From Roseibium polysiphoniae (GTDB lineage Bacteria; Pseudomonadota; Alphaproteobacteria; Rhizobiales; Stappiaceae): DNA of 64,000 nt. Numbering within the stretch: the first letter of the stretch is position 1; each line of letters begins with the position of its first letter. The notes below the pieces were generated by a model. It searched no databases, was not told the DNA's origin, and saw only the letters and a program-made list of their open reading frames with translations. Made by a program: the position numbers and the translations under genes. Location of the stretch: contig NZ_JACYXJ010000004.1 in assembly GCF_014842925.1 (NCBI RefSeq), forward strand, positions 248,001 to 312,000. Direction: 5' to 3'. This document shows, one piece after another, positions 43,376 to 51,164 of this stretch.

Positions 43376-44065
43376 TCAGGTGTCAGTCGGGGACGAGAAG
43401 CGTCCGAGGGTTTCAGGGCTTGTGATCCTGATCTGCCCAGCCTCAATCCGGATTGCACCAGCTTCTTTGAACACCTGAAGATGACCATTCACTTTCGGCC
43501 GAGTTGCATTGGTGAGCTGTGCCAGTCGCTCCTGCGTGAAATACGTCGGGTAGAAGAGCATGAGCTTTGCGTCATCAAGAAAGAGGCTCAACAAGAGGCG
43601 GGCCAATCTTGCGCGGAGCGAATACAAGGCAATAACTTCGATGGTCTCAATCGCTTGCCGATACGCATCGAACATTCCCTGGTGTAAGGCCGCGTTGAAC
43701 GGTGCCTCATCAAGGATCATGCGAAGCGTTGAATTCGGGACTTGAAGAACGGTGGCGTTGGTTTCTGCAATATGGTCGGCAGGCGACACCGTGCCTTCCA
43801 AAATACTGCCCAAGCCCACGAAATCTCGATCGGTGCACATTTTCAAGATCACCTCGCGCCCGCTCCAGGACGTCAGAGAGACTTTGACAAGACCGGCGGT
43901 GATGAGCATGAGCGAGCTTTGTGCTGCGCCCTTTCTCAAGAGAGGGGTGCCCTGTTTGAAACGGCGTGTTGTCGCGCGTGACGCGACGAAGCTTTGCACC
44001 GTTGAATCAAGCTTACAAAAGAGGCTGCACTGCGAAACGATTTCCAAGCGTTCGCCTTCGTCCAC
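43376..44065 (-). CDS. Crp/Fnr-family transcriptional regulator
   Basis: A 229-residue regulator. The cyclic-nucleotide-type sensor barrel (residues about 10-120) contains GTPLLRKGAAQSSLMLITAGLVKVS. The dimer helix follows, then a winged helix (about 150-225) with YFTQERLAQLTNATRPKVNGHLQVFKEAGAI. The cysteines SQCSLFC near the N-terminus are not spaced like the FNR cluster, so the ligand is unknown. I place the start at GTG 44065, 6 bases after GGAG; a TTG at 44083 is also possible. It heads the cluster of three unfamiliar genes downstream. Confidence 0.85.
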   Translation of the reverse strand: MDEGERLEIVSQCSLFCKLDSTVQSFVASRATTRRFKQGTPLLRKGAAQSSLMLITAGLVKVSLTSWSGREVILKMCTDRDFVGLGSILEGTVSPADHIAETNATVLQVPNSTLRMILDEAPFNAALHQGMFDAYRQAIETIEVIALYSLRARLARLLLSLFLDDAKLMLFYPTYFTQERLAQLTNATRPKVNGHLQVFKEAGAIRIEAGQIRITSPETLGRFSSPTDT

Positions 44066-44488
44066 GGTACACTCCAGATACAACCGTAGCTTTTACTTGG
44101 TCATCGTTTGAGCCCGCTCAAGCATCGAGAAAGCTGAAAAGTAGATTTATCTGATCATGACAACTTTAATTATATTATAATGGAGCAATGTTTCCTAATG
44201 GCAATGGCGTGAATAGGAGAGATTGATACCTGAAGGTCTCGTTTTACATGCGGATGTTCTGAATATCCGGGGCAGGTCACATTGAATAAGTTAATGCATT
44301 AATTGCGACTTTATGAGAGGTGACCATTTTTTGGCGGTGGCAATTTTCCAACCGCGCATTCTCCGTTCGAATGGCTGAGTGGGTTCATCTTCGGTTCATC
44401 CGCGCTATCGTACGAAGGATTTTGTGACTTCGAGCCCGCTTGCCCCCAGGGCATTGGGTATTGCTAATTTTCTTGGGTGGACTTGTTT
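44066..44488. promoter_or_regulatory. AT-rich divergent control region
   Basis: These 423 bases between the Crp-like gene and the SH3/MliC gene contain no gene. There is a very AT-rich block around 44165-44182 with a TATAAT-like element. A perfect palindrome TTAATGCATTAA lies at 44291-44302. A direct repeat GGTTCATC lies at 44382 and 44393. The 11-base period of the repeat is typical of OmpR/PhoB-family response-regulator boxes and it lies 89-107 bases before the plus-strand gene. Confidence 0.4.
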
Positions 44489-45397
44489 ATGCGACTTTCT
44501 TCAATTTTTTCAGCCTGTGTGCTTCTGGCTCTTTCCTCTTCTGCCTATGCGTCGCCGGACGTTGATTTCCCGCAACCGGGCTATTCCTATGGCGGCAAGG
44601 TCCGCAGCGGTCCGGGCATGCAGTATCGACAGACCGGTAGCCTGCAGGAAGGCAACAGGATCAACATCCTCAATGGCACCGGCGTGATGATGAACGGCTA
44701 CGAGTGGTTCGAAATCCGCTACCGCAATGGCCGGACCGGCTACCAGTGGGGCGGGATCATGTGCTCGCAGAACCATTATCCGACCATCTTCAGGGTTTGC
44801 GACGGGCCTAAGCTGAAGGTGCAAGGGTCTCCCAAAGTCCAACCGCCGGTCGCGCCAGCCGGTCAGCCCGGTGTGAATGGATATGACGCAGCGAAAGTCC
44901 TTCATCCAGGCGGCAGCTTCACGGCCGTTGGCAGCGGCCAGTGGCAGGAAGCCGATGCAAACGGACGGGTCAATTTCTATTTCCAGGAACAGTCCCGGGA
45001 CGAATGGTCCGTGTATCTGTTCGATGCCTCCCGCAACGTCTCACTGCAACTCGACCTGCATCGCCGGCAGGTGTTTTACGGTGTTGGCAATGCGGCCAAA
45101 ACGGTGCTGTACCCGATCACGGGTTCTTATGCTCAAGGCCGGTCCACGACCCCGCCGGCTCGCTCAAACACGGTTCATTATACCTGTGAGGAAGGTCTGC
45201 CCTTGACGGTGACCTATGTTGAAAGCGGCAGGGCGCATATGCTGTTCACCATCGACGGCTCTCCGGAAAAGCGGCTTGACGTGGCTGTCTCCGGGTCCGG
45301 GTCACGCTACACGAATGGAAGCTACACGCTTTACAGCAAGGGCAATACCGCCATTCTGGAGCATCCCAGCGGTCTCGACAAATGCGTCGCACGCTAA
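44489..45397 (+). CDS. Exported SH3-like protein with C-terminal MliC (lysozyme inhibitor) domain
   Basis: A 302-residue protein. The signal peptide (residues 1-21, ending SSSAYA) is followed by a bacterial SH3 region (about 25-100: GGKVRSGPGMQYRQTGSLQEGN, then WFEIRYRNGRTGYQWGG). A middle beta-rich region has partial similarity to inhibitor-type sandwich domains. The C-terminal MliC-like domain (about 225-302) carries VHYTCEEGLPLTVTY, then SGSGSRYTNGSYTLYSKGNTAILEH and a final cysteine. MliC proteins block C-type lysozyme in the periplasm. The ATG at 44489 gives a clean signal peptide. Confidence 0.83.
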   Translation: MRLSSIFSACVLLALSSSAYASPDVDFPQPGYSYGGKVRSGPGMQYRQTGSLQEGNRINILNGTGVMMNGYEWFEIRYRNGRTGYQWGGIMCSQNHYPTIFRVCDGPKLKVQGSPKVQPPVAPAGQPGVNGYDAAKVLHPGGSFTAVGSGQWQEADANGRVNFYFQEQSRDEWSVYLFDASRNVSLQLDLHRRQVFYGVGNAAKTVLYPITGSYAQGRSTTPPARSNTVHYTCEEGLPLTVTYVESGRAHMLFTIDGSPEKRLDVAVSGSGSRYTNGSYTLYSKGNTAILEHPSGLDKCVAR

Positions 45398-45423
45398 TTC
45401 TGGCGCTCTCTGGCTGATATCAT

Positions 45424-45453
45424 CGGACGCTGCTGTCCCTTCTGCGGCGTCCG
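45424..45453. terminator. Hairpin between convergent MliC and GGDEF-EAL genes
   Basis: The arms CGGACGC and GCGTCCG, extended by three inner pairs, enclose a 10-base loop. It lies between the two stop codons and probably serves both transcripts. No T-tract. Confidence 0.5.
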
Positions 45454-45458
45454 AACAA

Positions 45459-47588
45459 TCACTTTGTGGAGCGGCGTAGTGGTTCTACGCCCAGGTCGGC
45501 CTGAAGGTGTTCCGTCATGTTGGTCGCCGTCATGGGCTTTGCGCAGTAGAAGCCCTGAATTTCGTCACAGCCCATGTCTCTCACCTTTGCTTCAAGCTCT
45601 GCGTTCTCAATGCCTTCAGCCACGATGCTGACCTTCATCAGCTTGCACATGGCGATCATCATCTTGACGATGGGTTCGCTGCGCGGCAGGTCCCTGATCA
45701 GGCTCCGGTCGATCTTGACGCAATCGGCAGCCATGTCGTTCAGACGCGAAAAGTTCGAGTAACCCGTGCCGAAGTCATCGATGGCGATCTTCACGCCGAG
45801 TTTGCGCAACGCTTTCAGATTCTGGTGAACCGTCTTGTCACCCTCGACCAGAAGGGTCTCCGTCATTTCCAGCTCAAGTCCGGAACTGTCGCAGCCAAAC
45901 TCCTGGAGCGCGTCTTGAACCTGTTCGGCGAAATCGAAACTGCTGAGCTGACGCTGTGACACATTGACCGACACAAAGATCTCGATCCCCTGACTGCGCC
46001 AGCTTTTCTGTTGCTTCAGCGCATCGCGCAGAATCAATAGCCCCAGATCGTTGATCAGCCCGGTCTTTTCACAAAGCCCGATGAAGGCGTCGGGCATAAT
46101 GAGCCCACGCTTGGGATGGTTCCAGCGGGCGAGCGCTTCCACGGCGACAATGCGGTTCGTCGCCAGGTCAACGCGCGGCTGATAATAGGCCACGAAATCG
46201 TTTCTCTTCAGACCTTCGCGGATGTCCGTCAGGGTCTCAAGCTCGGTTTCCTGATCCTGCTTCATGCGGGCGTCGAAATGGCGATAACGGTTTCGCCCTG
46301 CTGCCTTCGCCTGGTACATGGCCAGGTCCGCGTTCTTCATCAGTTCCTGCGCCGTTTCGCCGTCCTGCGGCCAGCGCGCGATTCCAATGCTTGGCGTCAC
46401 TGAAAGCTTGCGGCCATCATGACGGACAGGAAGAGACAGGGCGTCCAGAATCTTGCCGGCGATGTTGCAAAGCTGCTGAGGGTCGTCTTCGGGAACAGTG
46501 GCAAGCAGCAGGAACTCGTCACCGCCGAGTCGGACGACTTTGTCGGTGCCTTCGCAGATCGCGCGCAGACGCTTGGCAACGCGTATCAGCATTGTGTCGC
46601 CATGGCTGTGGCCGAGCGTGTCGTTGATTGCCTTGAACTGATCCAGATCGATGAAAAAGACACCGACGATGTGGCCGTCTGCTTCGGCCTGGGCCGTCAT
46701 CTGCTGGTGGAGGATCGGCAGATGGATCCGATTGGGCAGGCCTGTCAGCGGATCGGTATAGGCTTGAGATTTTGCCCGTGCCTCGGCTTCCTTGAGGTCG
46801 CTGACATCGGTCTCGCTGACGTGGATCGACGGCGCGCCCGACACGGGGTCGTGGCACGTGCGCGCGGTCACCTCATGCCAGCGTTCGCCCTTGGTGGTGG
46901 CGACCTTGGTGATGATGCTGATCTGCCCATCCGTCCGCAGCGCTTTCAGGAGCTTGTCGAAATCGCGTTTGCGAACGAAACGGCTGTGGAGATGGGCGTT
47001 TTGGGCATCGAAGGCCGCGCGTGCGGCCGGATTGAGATACAGCGCCTCGCCGTCCTCATGATGCAACGAGATCATAAGCTGGGTGTGGAGCAGGGCATCC
47101 GAACTGCGGATGGACTCCGGTTGCTCCACGACCTCGTCATGGCCCTCGCACAGCATGGCCATTCTGCCATCGTCTAGTTCGATGCCGACGTAACGCACCC
47201 TGAGCGACTTCGGCACGCCTTGCGGATACAGCGTCCAGACCTCGGAAAAGGCTGCATCATGCTCGATGAAGTCAGCCTGAAACTGCTTCACGCGCTGGGA
47301 GACGGAGGGCGACATGTCGGCCTTCAGGTTCCTGGCTTGCAGCTCCCCAAGGTCGGTTGCGTCCCAGACCGCCAGCGCTGCCTGGTTCGCCCAGACCACA
47401 CGGCTTTCATCGATGTCGAAAACCCAGATCGCGGCCTCAAGACGGTTGAGGATCGCGCTCTTGTCGGTCACATCCGAAAGCGTCACCGCGTCGCCATTCT
47501 CCCCGCGAGAGACCTTTGCAACTGAGCGGTTCACCAGTGATGTCTCCGGGCTCTGCGCCAACCATTTTCCGTTTCGGCCAAGGCTCAA
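45459..47588 (-). CDS. PAS-GGDEF-EAL cyclic-di-GMP protein
   Basis: A protein of up to 709 residues. The order is a PAS domain (about 42-150), a second PAS-like domain (about 165-275), GGDEF (about 285-440) and EAL (about 455-700). Both catalytic sites look intact: RLGGDEFLLL for the diguanylate cyclase, and EALARW, NVSQRQ, ETLLVEG, DDFGTGYS and KIDRSLI for the phosphodiesterase. It has no membrane segment. It makes and/or breaks c-di-GMP and could link a signal to motility or adhesion. The start is uncertain: TTG 47588 has a GGAG too close, while GTG 47534 has GGAG 9 bases upstream. Confidence 0.92.
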   Translation of the reverse strand: MSLGRNGKWLAQSPETSLVNRSVAKVSRGENGDAVTLSDVTDKSAILNRLEAAIWVFDIDESRVVWANQAALAVWDATDLGELQARNLKADMSPSVSQRVKQFQADFIEHDAAFSEVWTLYPQGVPKSLRVRYVGIELDDGRMAMLCEGHDEVVEQPESIRSSDALLHTQLMISLHHEDGEALYLNPAARAAFDAQNAHLHSRFVRKRDFDKLLKALRTDGQISIITKVATTKGERWHEVTARTCHDPVSGAPSIHVSETDVSDLKEAEARAKSQAYTDPLTGLPNRIHLPILHQQMTAQAEADGHIVGVFFIDLDQFKAINDTLGHSHGDTMLIRVAKRLRAICEGTDKVVRLGGDEFLLLATVPEDDPQQLCNIAGKILDALSLPVRHDGRKLSVTPSIGIARWPQDGETAQELMKNADLAMYQAKAAGRNRYRHFDARMKQDQETELETLTDIREGLKRNDFVAYYQPRVDLATNRIVAVEALARWNHPKRGLIMPDAFIGLCEKTGLINDLGLLILRDALKQQKSWRSQGIEIFVSVNVSQRQLSSFDFAEQVQDALQEFGCDSSGLELEMTETLLVEGDKTVHQNLKALRKLGVKIAIDDFGTGYSNFSRLNDMAADCVKIDRSLIRDLPRSEPIVKMMIAMCKLMKVSIVAEGIENAELEAKVRDMGCDEIQGFYCAKPMTATNMTEHLQADLGVEPLRRSTK

Positions 47589-48262
47589 AACTCCGTCAGA
47601 AAGCAGAAACAGTTGGGAGCGTCTGGATGCTGCATTTCAGGCTGAATATCGTTTAAGGACCAGACCTTAGAGGCAGATCGTTTAAAGAATCTTCCCAAGG
47701 GGAAATTTCGGCGATTTTGATTGCCGCAGCGGAGCGACCAAACGAACAGCACCAATCCCGCCGCAGGATGTCTCCCCGGCGTTTTGGTTGGTTTCAATTT
47801 CCCGTCAGAAACGGGATGGCAGGCGCTCCGGACTTGCCGGGAGCGATTGGAAAGGTGGGAGGTGACAAGGCCGTCGCGCCTGCCCAGGTTCCGTGTCCCA
47901 AATGACTGAACTTGCGCCTTTCTCTTTTCTGCGCCCCGGAAGTAGAGCGTCCTCCGGTTTGCCAGATACGAGACGCGCCTGAGATCTGCCGCGTCACTCC
48001 CCGCTGCAGGTTCAAGCTGCCAGTCACCGGATAGGGGCTGGTCCGTTACACCAGACCTCATCCTCGAAACCCGGTCCCCACCACCGCGAACGGACGGTCC
48101 GCACTCGGCCCCGTGATGGCAGGAACGGGAGTGATCATACGACAGGTTGGGCGAGGGAGGATAAGTTCCTGCTATTCATAGGCAGTGGGTGTGTTTTCAA
48201 TATCTTAGGAAATGCCTATCCCCATCCGCATGAGGGATAAGGTCTGCCCCACCCCCTCTTTG

Positions 48263-48401
48263 CCTTCCCTGCGAAGGCAGGGATCGAGTAATCGCCGGCG
48301 CTTCTGCACGAGCTGTGAGGTCCCGGCGTACTGGATCCCGGATCTCCGCGTTGCTCGTCCGGGAAGGCGTGGGGAGAGAGGCAAGGCTGGACCACACCCA
48401 C
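48263..48401 (+). repeat. Long direct repeat, copy A (about 139 bases)
   Basis: It starts CCTTCCCTGC and ends with GCAAGGCTGGACCACACCCA. Within it are the inverted elements CCCTGC/GCAGGG and GATCCCGGAT with TCCGGGA. Copy B at 48912 matches over most of its length with scattered substitutions. Confidence 0.8.
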
Positions 48402-48437
48402 TGGCGTCATCCTCGGGCGTGTCCCGAGGATCCACTC
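48401..48437 (+). repeat. Palindromic repeat, TCCTCGGG type, copy 1
   Basis: The arms TCCTCGGG (48410-48417) and CCCGAGGA (48423-48430) flank CGTGT. The same 37-base sequence recurs at 49109-49145, apparently unchanged. Confidence 0.85.
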
Positions 48438-48542
48438 TTCCTGTGTCTGCCGCGAACCTTCCTGGATTGCCGGGACAAGCCCGACAATGACGAGGGAGAG
48501 GTTTGTTTTCAGCCGCGAGGTCCTGCCTCCACCACTGCCGTC

Positions 48543-48563
48543 ATCCCCGCCTTGTGCGGGGAT
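48543..48563 (+). repeat. Palindromic repeat, ATCCCCGC type, copy 1
   Basis: The arms ATCCCCGC and GCGGGGAT flank CTTGT. A copy in the opposite orientation lies at 48657-48677. Confidence 0.85.
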
Positions 48564-48656
48564 CTATTGGCTTCCGAAGCCCCAAGGTCAAAGCAGAGAA
48601 TGCGCGGCAGTTTCTCGCCCACTCACGAACCTTCCGCTGGCTGCTTTGTGGATTGG

Positions 48657-48677
48657 ATCCCCGCACAAGGCGGGGAT
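48657..48677 (-). repeat. Palindromic repeat, ATCCCCGC type, inverted copy
   Basis: The same arms as the element at 48543, with loop ACAAG, i.e. the reverse complement of that element. The two copies flank about 93 bases of unremarkable DNA. Confidence 0.85.
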
Positions 48678-48745
48678 GACCGGCGGTGGTTCGGTGAATG
48701 TATTGCGCTAGAGGGTCATTTCCGGCCAACACACCCTCTGCCGTC

Positions 48746-48768
48746 ATTGCAGGACTTGATCCTGCAAT
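48746..48768 (+). repeat. Palindromic repeat, ATTGCAGGA type
   Basis: The perfect 9-base arms ATTGCAGGA and TCCTGCAAT flank CTTGA. It resembles the other elements in arm length, loop length and the preceding CCGTC. Confidence 0.8.
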
Positions 48769-48911
48769 CCACGCCGTTACATGTCTTCAAATCGAAGTGG
48801 TTCAGCGGGGCAAGGTCGAGCCATGGCATGACGGAGTGGATGAGGGGCGTTGCCTTGGCCATGGTGTCATTCGGAGGGCTAGTGGTTTCAGTGAATGCCG
48901 CGCCCACAGTG

Positions 48912-49049
48912 CCTTCCCTGCGCATGCAGGCATCTAGTAATCGCAGGCGGTGCGCTAGGAACCATAGGGTCTCGGCGTACTGGGTCCCGGACCTTCGCTG
49001 CGCTCGTCCGGGAAGGCGGGAGCGAGGGGCAAGGCTGGACCACACCCAC
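48912..49049 (+). repeat. Long direct repeat, copy B
   Basis: The second copy of the repeat at 48263, about 650 bases further on, with internal differences (for example in the first hairpin loop) and the same ending GCAAGGCTGGACCACACCCA. Confidence 0.8.
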
Positions 49050-49108
49050 CGTCGTCCTGTTGCTTCCGTCATCGGAGAACAGAGCGAAGCGAAACGCCAC
49101 CAAACTCA

Positions 49109-49145
49109 CTGGCGTCATCCTCGGGCGTGTCCCGAGGATCCACTC
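49109..49145 (+). repeat. Palindromic repeat, TCCTCGGG type, copy 2
   Basis: The arms TCCTCGGG (49118-49125) and CCCGAGGA (49131-49138) flank CGTGT. It matches copy 1 at 48401. Confidence 0.85.
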
Positions 49146-49287
49146 TCCAGGTCTTCGCGGTGATGCTCTTTGGATTGCCGGGACACGCCCGATAAGGACG
49201 AAGCTGAGGTGAGCGTGCATTCGCCGTAGCCACTTGCGGCAAATCACGTTATGCACGGGAACACCAGAACGAAACGGGAAACACTGC

Positions 49288-50409
49288 ATGGCCTGGTCGC
49301 CGGAACAGGAAAAGGCGTTGAGTGAAACAGCTGCCTGGCTGAAGCGCGGGGACCGGCAGGTTTTTCGCCTGTTCGGCTTTGCCGGTACGGGCAAGACGAC
49401 GCTGGCGCGGCATCTGGCCGAGGGCATCGACGGGGACGTTTGCTTCGGCGCTTTCACCGGCAAGGCGGCGCATGTGCTCCGGCAAAAGGGCTGCGAGGAC
49501 GCAGGCACCATCCATTCCATGATCTACCGGCCGCGCTCTTCCAAAGAGGAAGAGGAGACGGATGACGACGCGGATGATACGGGGCCGCAGTTTGCGATCA
49601 AGCGGGACAGCGCGGCGGCGAGTGCCAAGCTGATTGTCATCGATGAATGCTCCATGGTGGACGAGGACCTGGGCAAGGACCTTCTATCCTTTGGAACGCC
49701 GGTTCTGGTGCTGGGCGATCCGGCGCAGCTGCCGCCAGTCAAGGGCGGTGGCTATTTCACCGAGGCCGAGCCGGATGTGATGCTGACGGAAGTACATCGT
49801 CAGGCCCAGGACAATCCGATCGTGCGCATGTCCATGGATATTCGCGAGGGCGGAAAGCTGGACTATGGCGAGTATGGCGAAAGCCGCGTCATTCACCGGC
49901 GGGACATCGACAAGGACCAGATTCTGGGCGCCGATCAGGTGCTCGTCGGCACAAACAAGACGCGGCGGCTTTACAATGGCCGGATCCGCGAATTGAAAGA
50001 TTTTTCGACGCCGATGCCTGCGGTTGGCGACAAGCTGGTCTGCTTGCGCAACGACAAGACCAAGGGGCTGCTCAATGGCGGCCTGTGGTCGGTGAAGCGT
50101 CTGCGCCCGCCGCGCGGCAACACCCTGCGCTTTGACGTCGTGCCGGAAGATGAGGCCGGAAAGACAACCGTCAAGGTGCGCGTGCTGCCGGCAATGTTCG
50201 AAGATGGCGCGGAAGCCATTCCCTATGCGATCCGGCGCAAGGCGGATGAGTTCGACTATGGCTATGCGCTGACCGTTCACAAGGCGCAGGGCTCACAGTG
50301 GGATGACGTGGTGCTCTTTGATGAAAGCTGGGCCTTCCGCGAACACAAGGACCGGTGGCTTTACACGGCGGTGACCCGAGCGGCCGAACGCATCACTGTT
50401 GTGCGCTAG
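49288..50409 (+). CDS. RecD-like ATP-dependent DNA helicase/ATPase
   Basis: A 373-residue superfamily-1 helicase-like protein. The N-terminus MAWSPEQEKALSE is followed by Walker A GFAGTGKTTLARHL, then FGAFTGKAAHVLRQKG, Walker B LIVIDECSMVDEDL and VLGDPAQLPPV. The C-terminal UvrD_C_2-type motif is YGYALTVHKAQGSQWDDVVLFDE, with TAVTRAAERITVV at the end. This is a short, stand-alone RecD/Dda-like form without RecBC partners. The ATG at 49288 gives the family start; a weak site lies upstream. It follows the repeat region. Confidence 0.88.
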   Translation: MAWSPEQEKALSETAAWLKRGDRQVFRLFGFAGTGKTTLARHLAEGIDGDVCFGAFTGKAAHVLRQKGCEDAGTIHSMIYRPRSSKEEEETDDDADDTGPQFAIKRDSAAASAKLIVIDECSMVDEDLGKDLLSFGTPVLVLGDPAQLPPVKGGGYFTEAEPDVMLTEVHRQAQDNPIVRMSMDIREGGKLDYGEYGESRVIHRRDIDKDQILGADQVLVGTNKTRRLYNGRIRELKDFSTPMPAVGDKLVCLRNDKTKGLLNGGLWSVKRLRPPRGNTLRFDVVPEDEAGKTTVKVRVLPAMFEDGAEAIPYAIRRKADEFDYGYALTVHKAQGSQWDDVVLFDESWAFREHKDRWLYTAVTRAAERITVVR

Positions 50410-50435
50410 GCTGCGATGACACGGTGGGGGACCGC

Positions 50436-51032
50436 CTAGTCCTCAGGCAGGGCGGAAAGCGCAACTTCGACCATTGCATCTAGCTCGGACAGGGGAAGCC
50501 CGGAACGGGCCATCGCACCGATCGCAGCAGATTGTCCGGTGAAAAAATTGGCCAGCGCGAGCGTGTCGGCCCCCTTGGAGAGCTCTCCGTCTGCTTTTGC
50601 GTGGTCCAGCCTTTCAAGGTAAGCGTCACGCCGCTTGGCATTCATCTGCGCCAGATATTCGCTGATGCGATCTTTTTCCCTCGAGCATTCAAAGGTGCTG
50701 TTGATGACAAAGCAGCCCATGGGCAGCCCGCTGCCCTTGAGCGAATGCATCATTCCAGACAGGGATTGGCGCAGTGCCTCCTTTAGGGGTGTTGAGGGTG
50801 AAAGCAATTTCTCCAGCATCGGGCTGACGACCGTCTCGTCGTAGTGCTCGAGTGCCTTCTGGAAGATCTGTTCCTTGTCTCCCAGGTTTGCGTAGAGCCC
50901 AGGTTTGGCCATCCCGGTGGCCTTCACCAAATCGGCCATTGAGGTGCGTTCAAAGCCCTTGTCCCAATAGAGCTGCATGGCTGACTCCAGCGCGGTGTCA
51001 GGATCAATTTTTCTAGGGCGGCCTCTGGTCAT
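50436..51032 (-). CDS. TetR/AcrR-family repressor
   Basis: A 198-residue repressor. The helix-turn-helix (residues about 10-55) reads ALESAMQLYWDKGFERTSMADLVKATGMAKPGLYANLGDKE. The C-terminal ligand domain is TetR_C-like, with MGCFVINSTFECS. It is divergent from an SDR gene, and two near-identical operators lie between them, so it probably represses itself and that gene. Confidence 0.92.
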   Translation of the reverse strand: MTRGRPRKIDPDTALESAMQLYWDKGFERTSMADLVKATGMAKPGLYANLGDKEQIFQKALEHYDETVVSPMLEKLLSPSTPLKEALRQSLSGMMHSLKGSGLPMGCFVINSTFECSREKDRISEYLAQMNAKRRDAYLERLDHAKADGELSKGADTLALANFFTGQSAAIGAMARSGLPLSELDAMVEVALSALPED

Positions 51033-51063
51033 CCTGGTTTCCAGTTTTGATCTTCAATTATTA

Positions 51064-51128
51064 TACTGATCGGTATTTTATTCTCTTGAAATCCGAATTC
51101 AAGGCCCTTAATTAAATACCGAACGGTA
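51064..51128. promoter_or_regulatory. Two TetR-type operators between the TetR and SDR genes
   Basis: TACTGATCGGTA (51064-51075) and TACCGAACGGTA (51117-51128) share the form TAC-Y-GA-N-CGGTA, a 12-base palindrome with a 2-base centre. Their centres are 53 bases apart, about five helical turns. One lies close to each divergent gene start. Confidence 0.72.
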
Positions 51129-51164
51129 CTAATTTAAGTGGCCGACGTATTGAGGATCGGGTTT

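Larger units (their letters stand above)
47589..49287. other. 1.7-kb gene-free region rich in intergenic repeats
   Basis: No convincing gene is visible in this stretch. Open frames here are low in plausibility and run through the palindromes. The first 600 bases (47589-48200) look unremarkable. From about 48240 to 49200 the DNA is a mosaic of GC-rich inverted repeats and two long direct repeat copies, described separately. Confidence 0.75.

Noticed and set aside
47585-48061. Minus-strand frame of 158 codons upstream of the GGDEF-EAL gene
   Set aside because: Low-plausibility composition, no ribosome-binding site, and its end runs into the start of the GGDEF-EAL gene.
48315-49163. Open frame of 282 codons in the repeat region
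   Set aside because: It runs through several palindromes and both long repeat copies, is rich in Arg, Pro, Ser and Cys, and resembles no protein; its openness follows from the GC-rich repeats.
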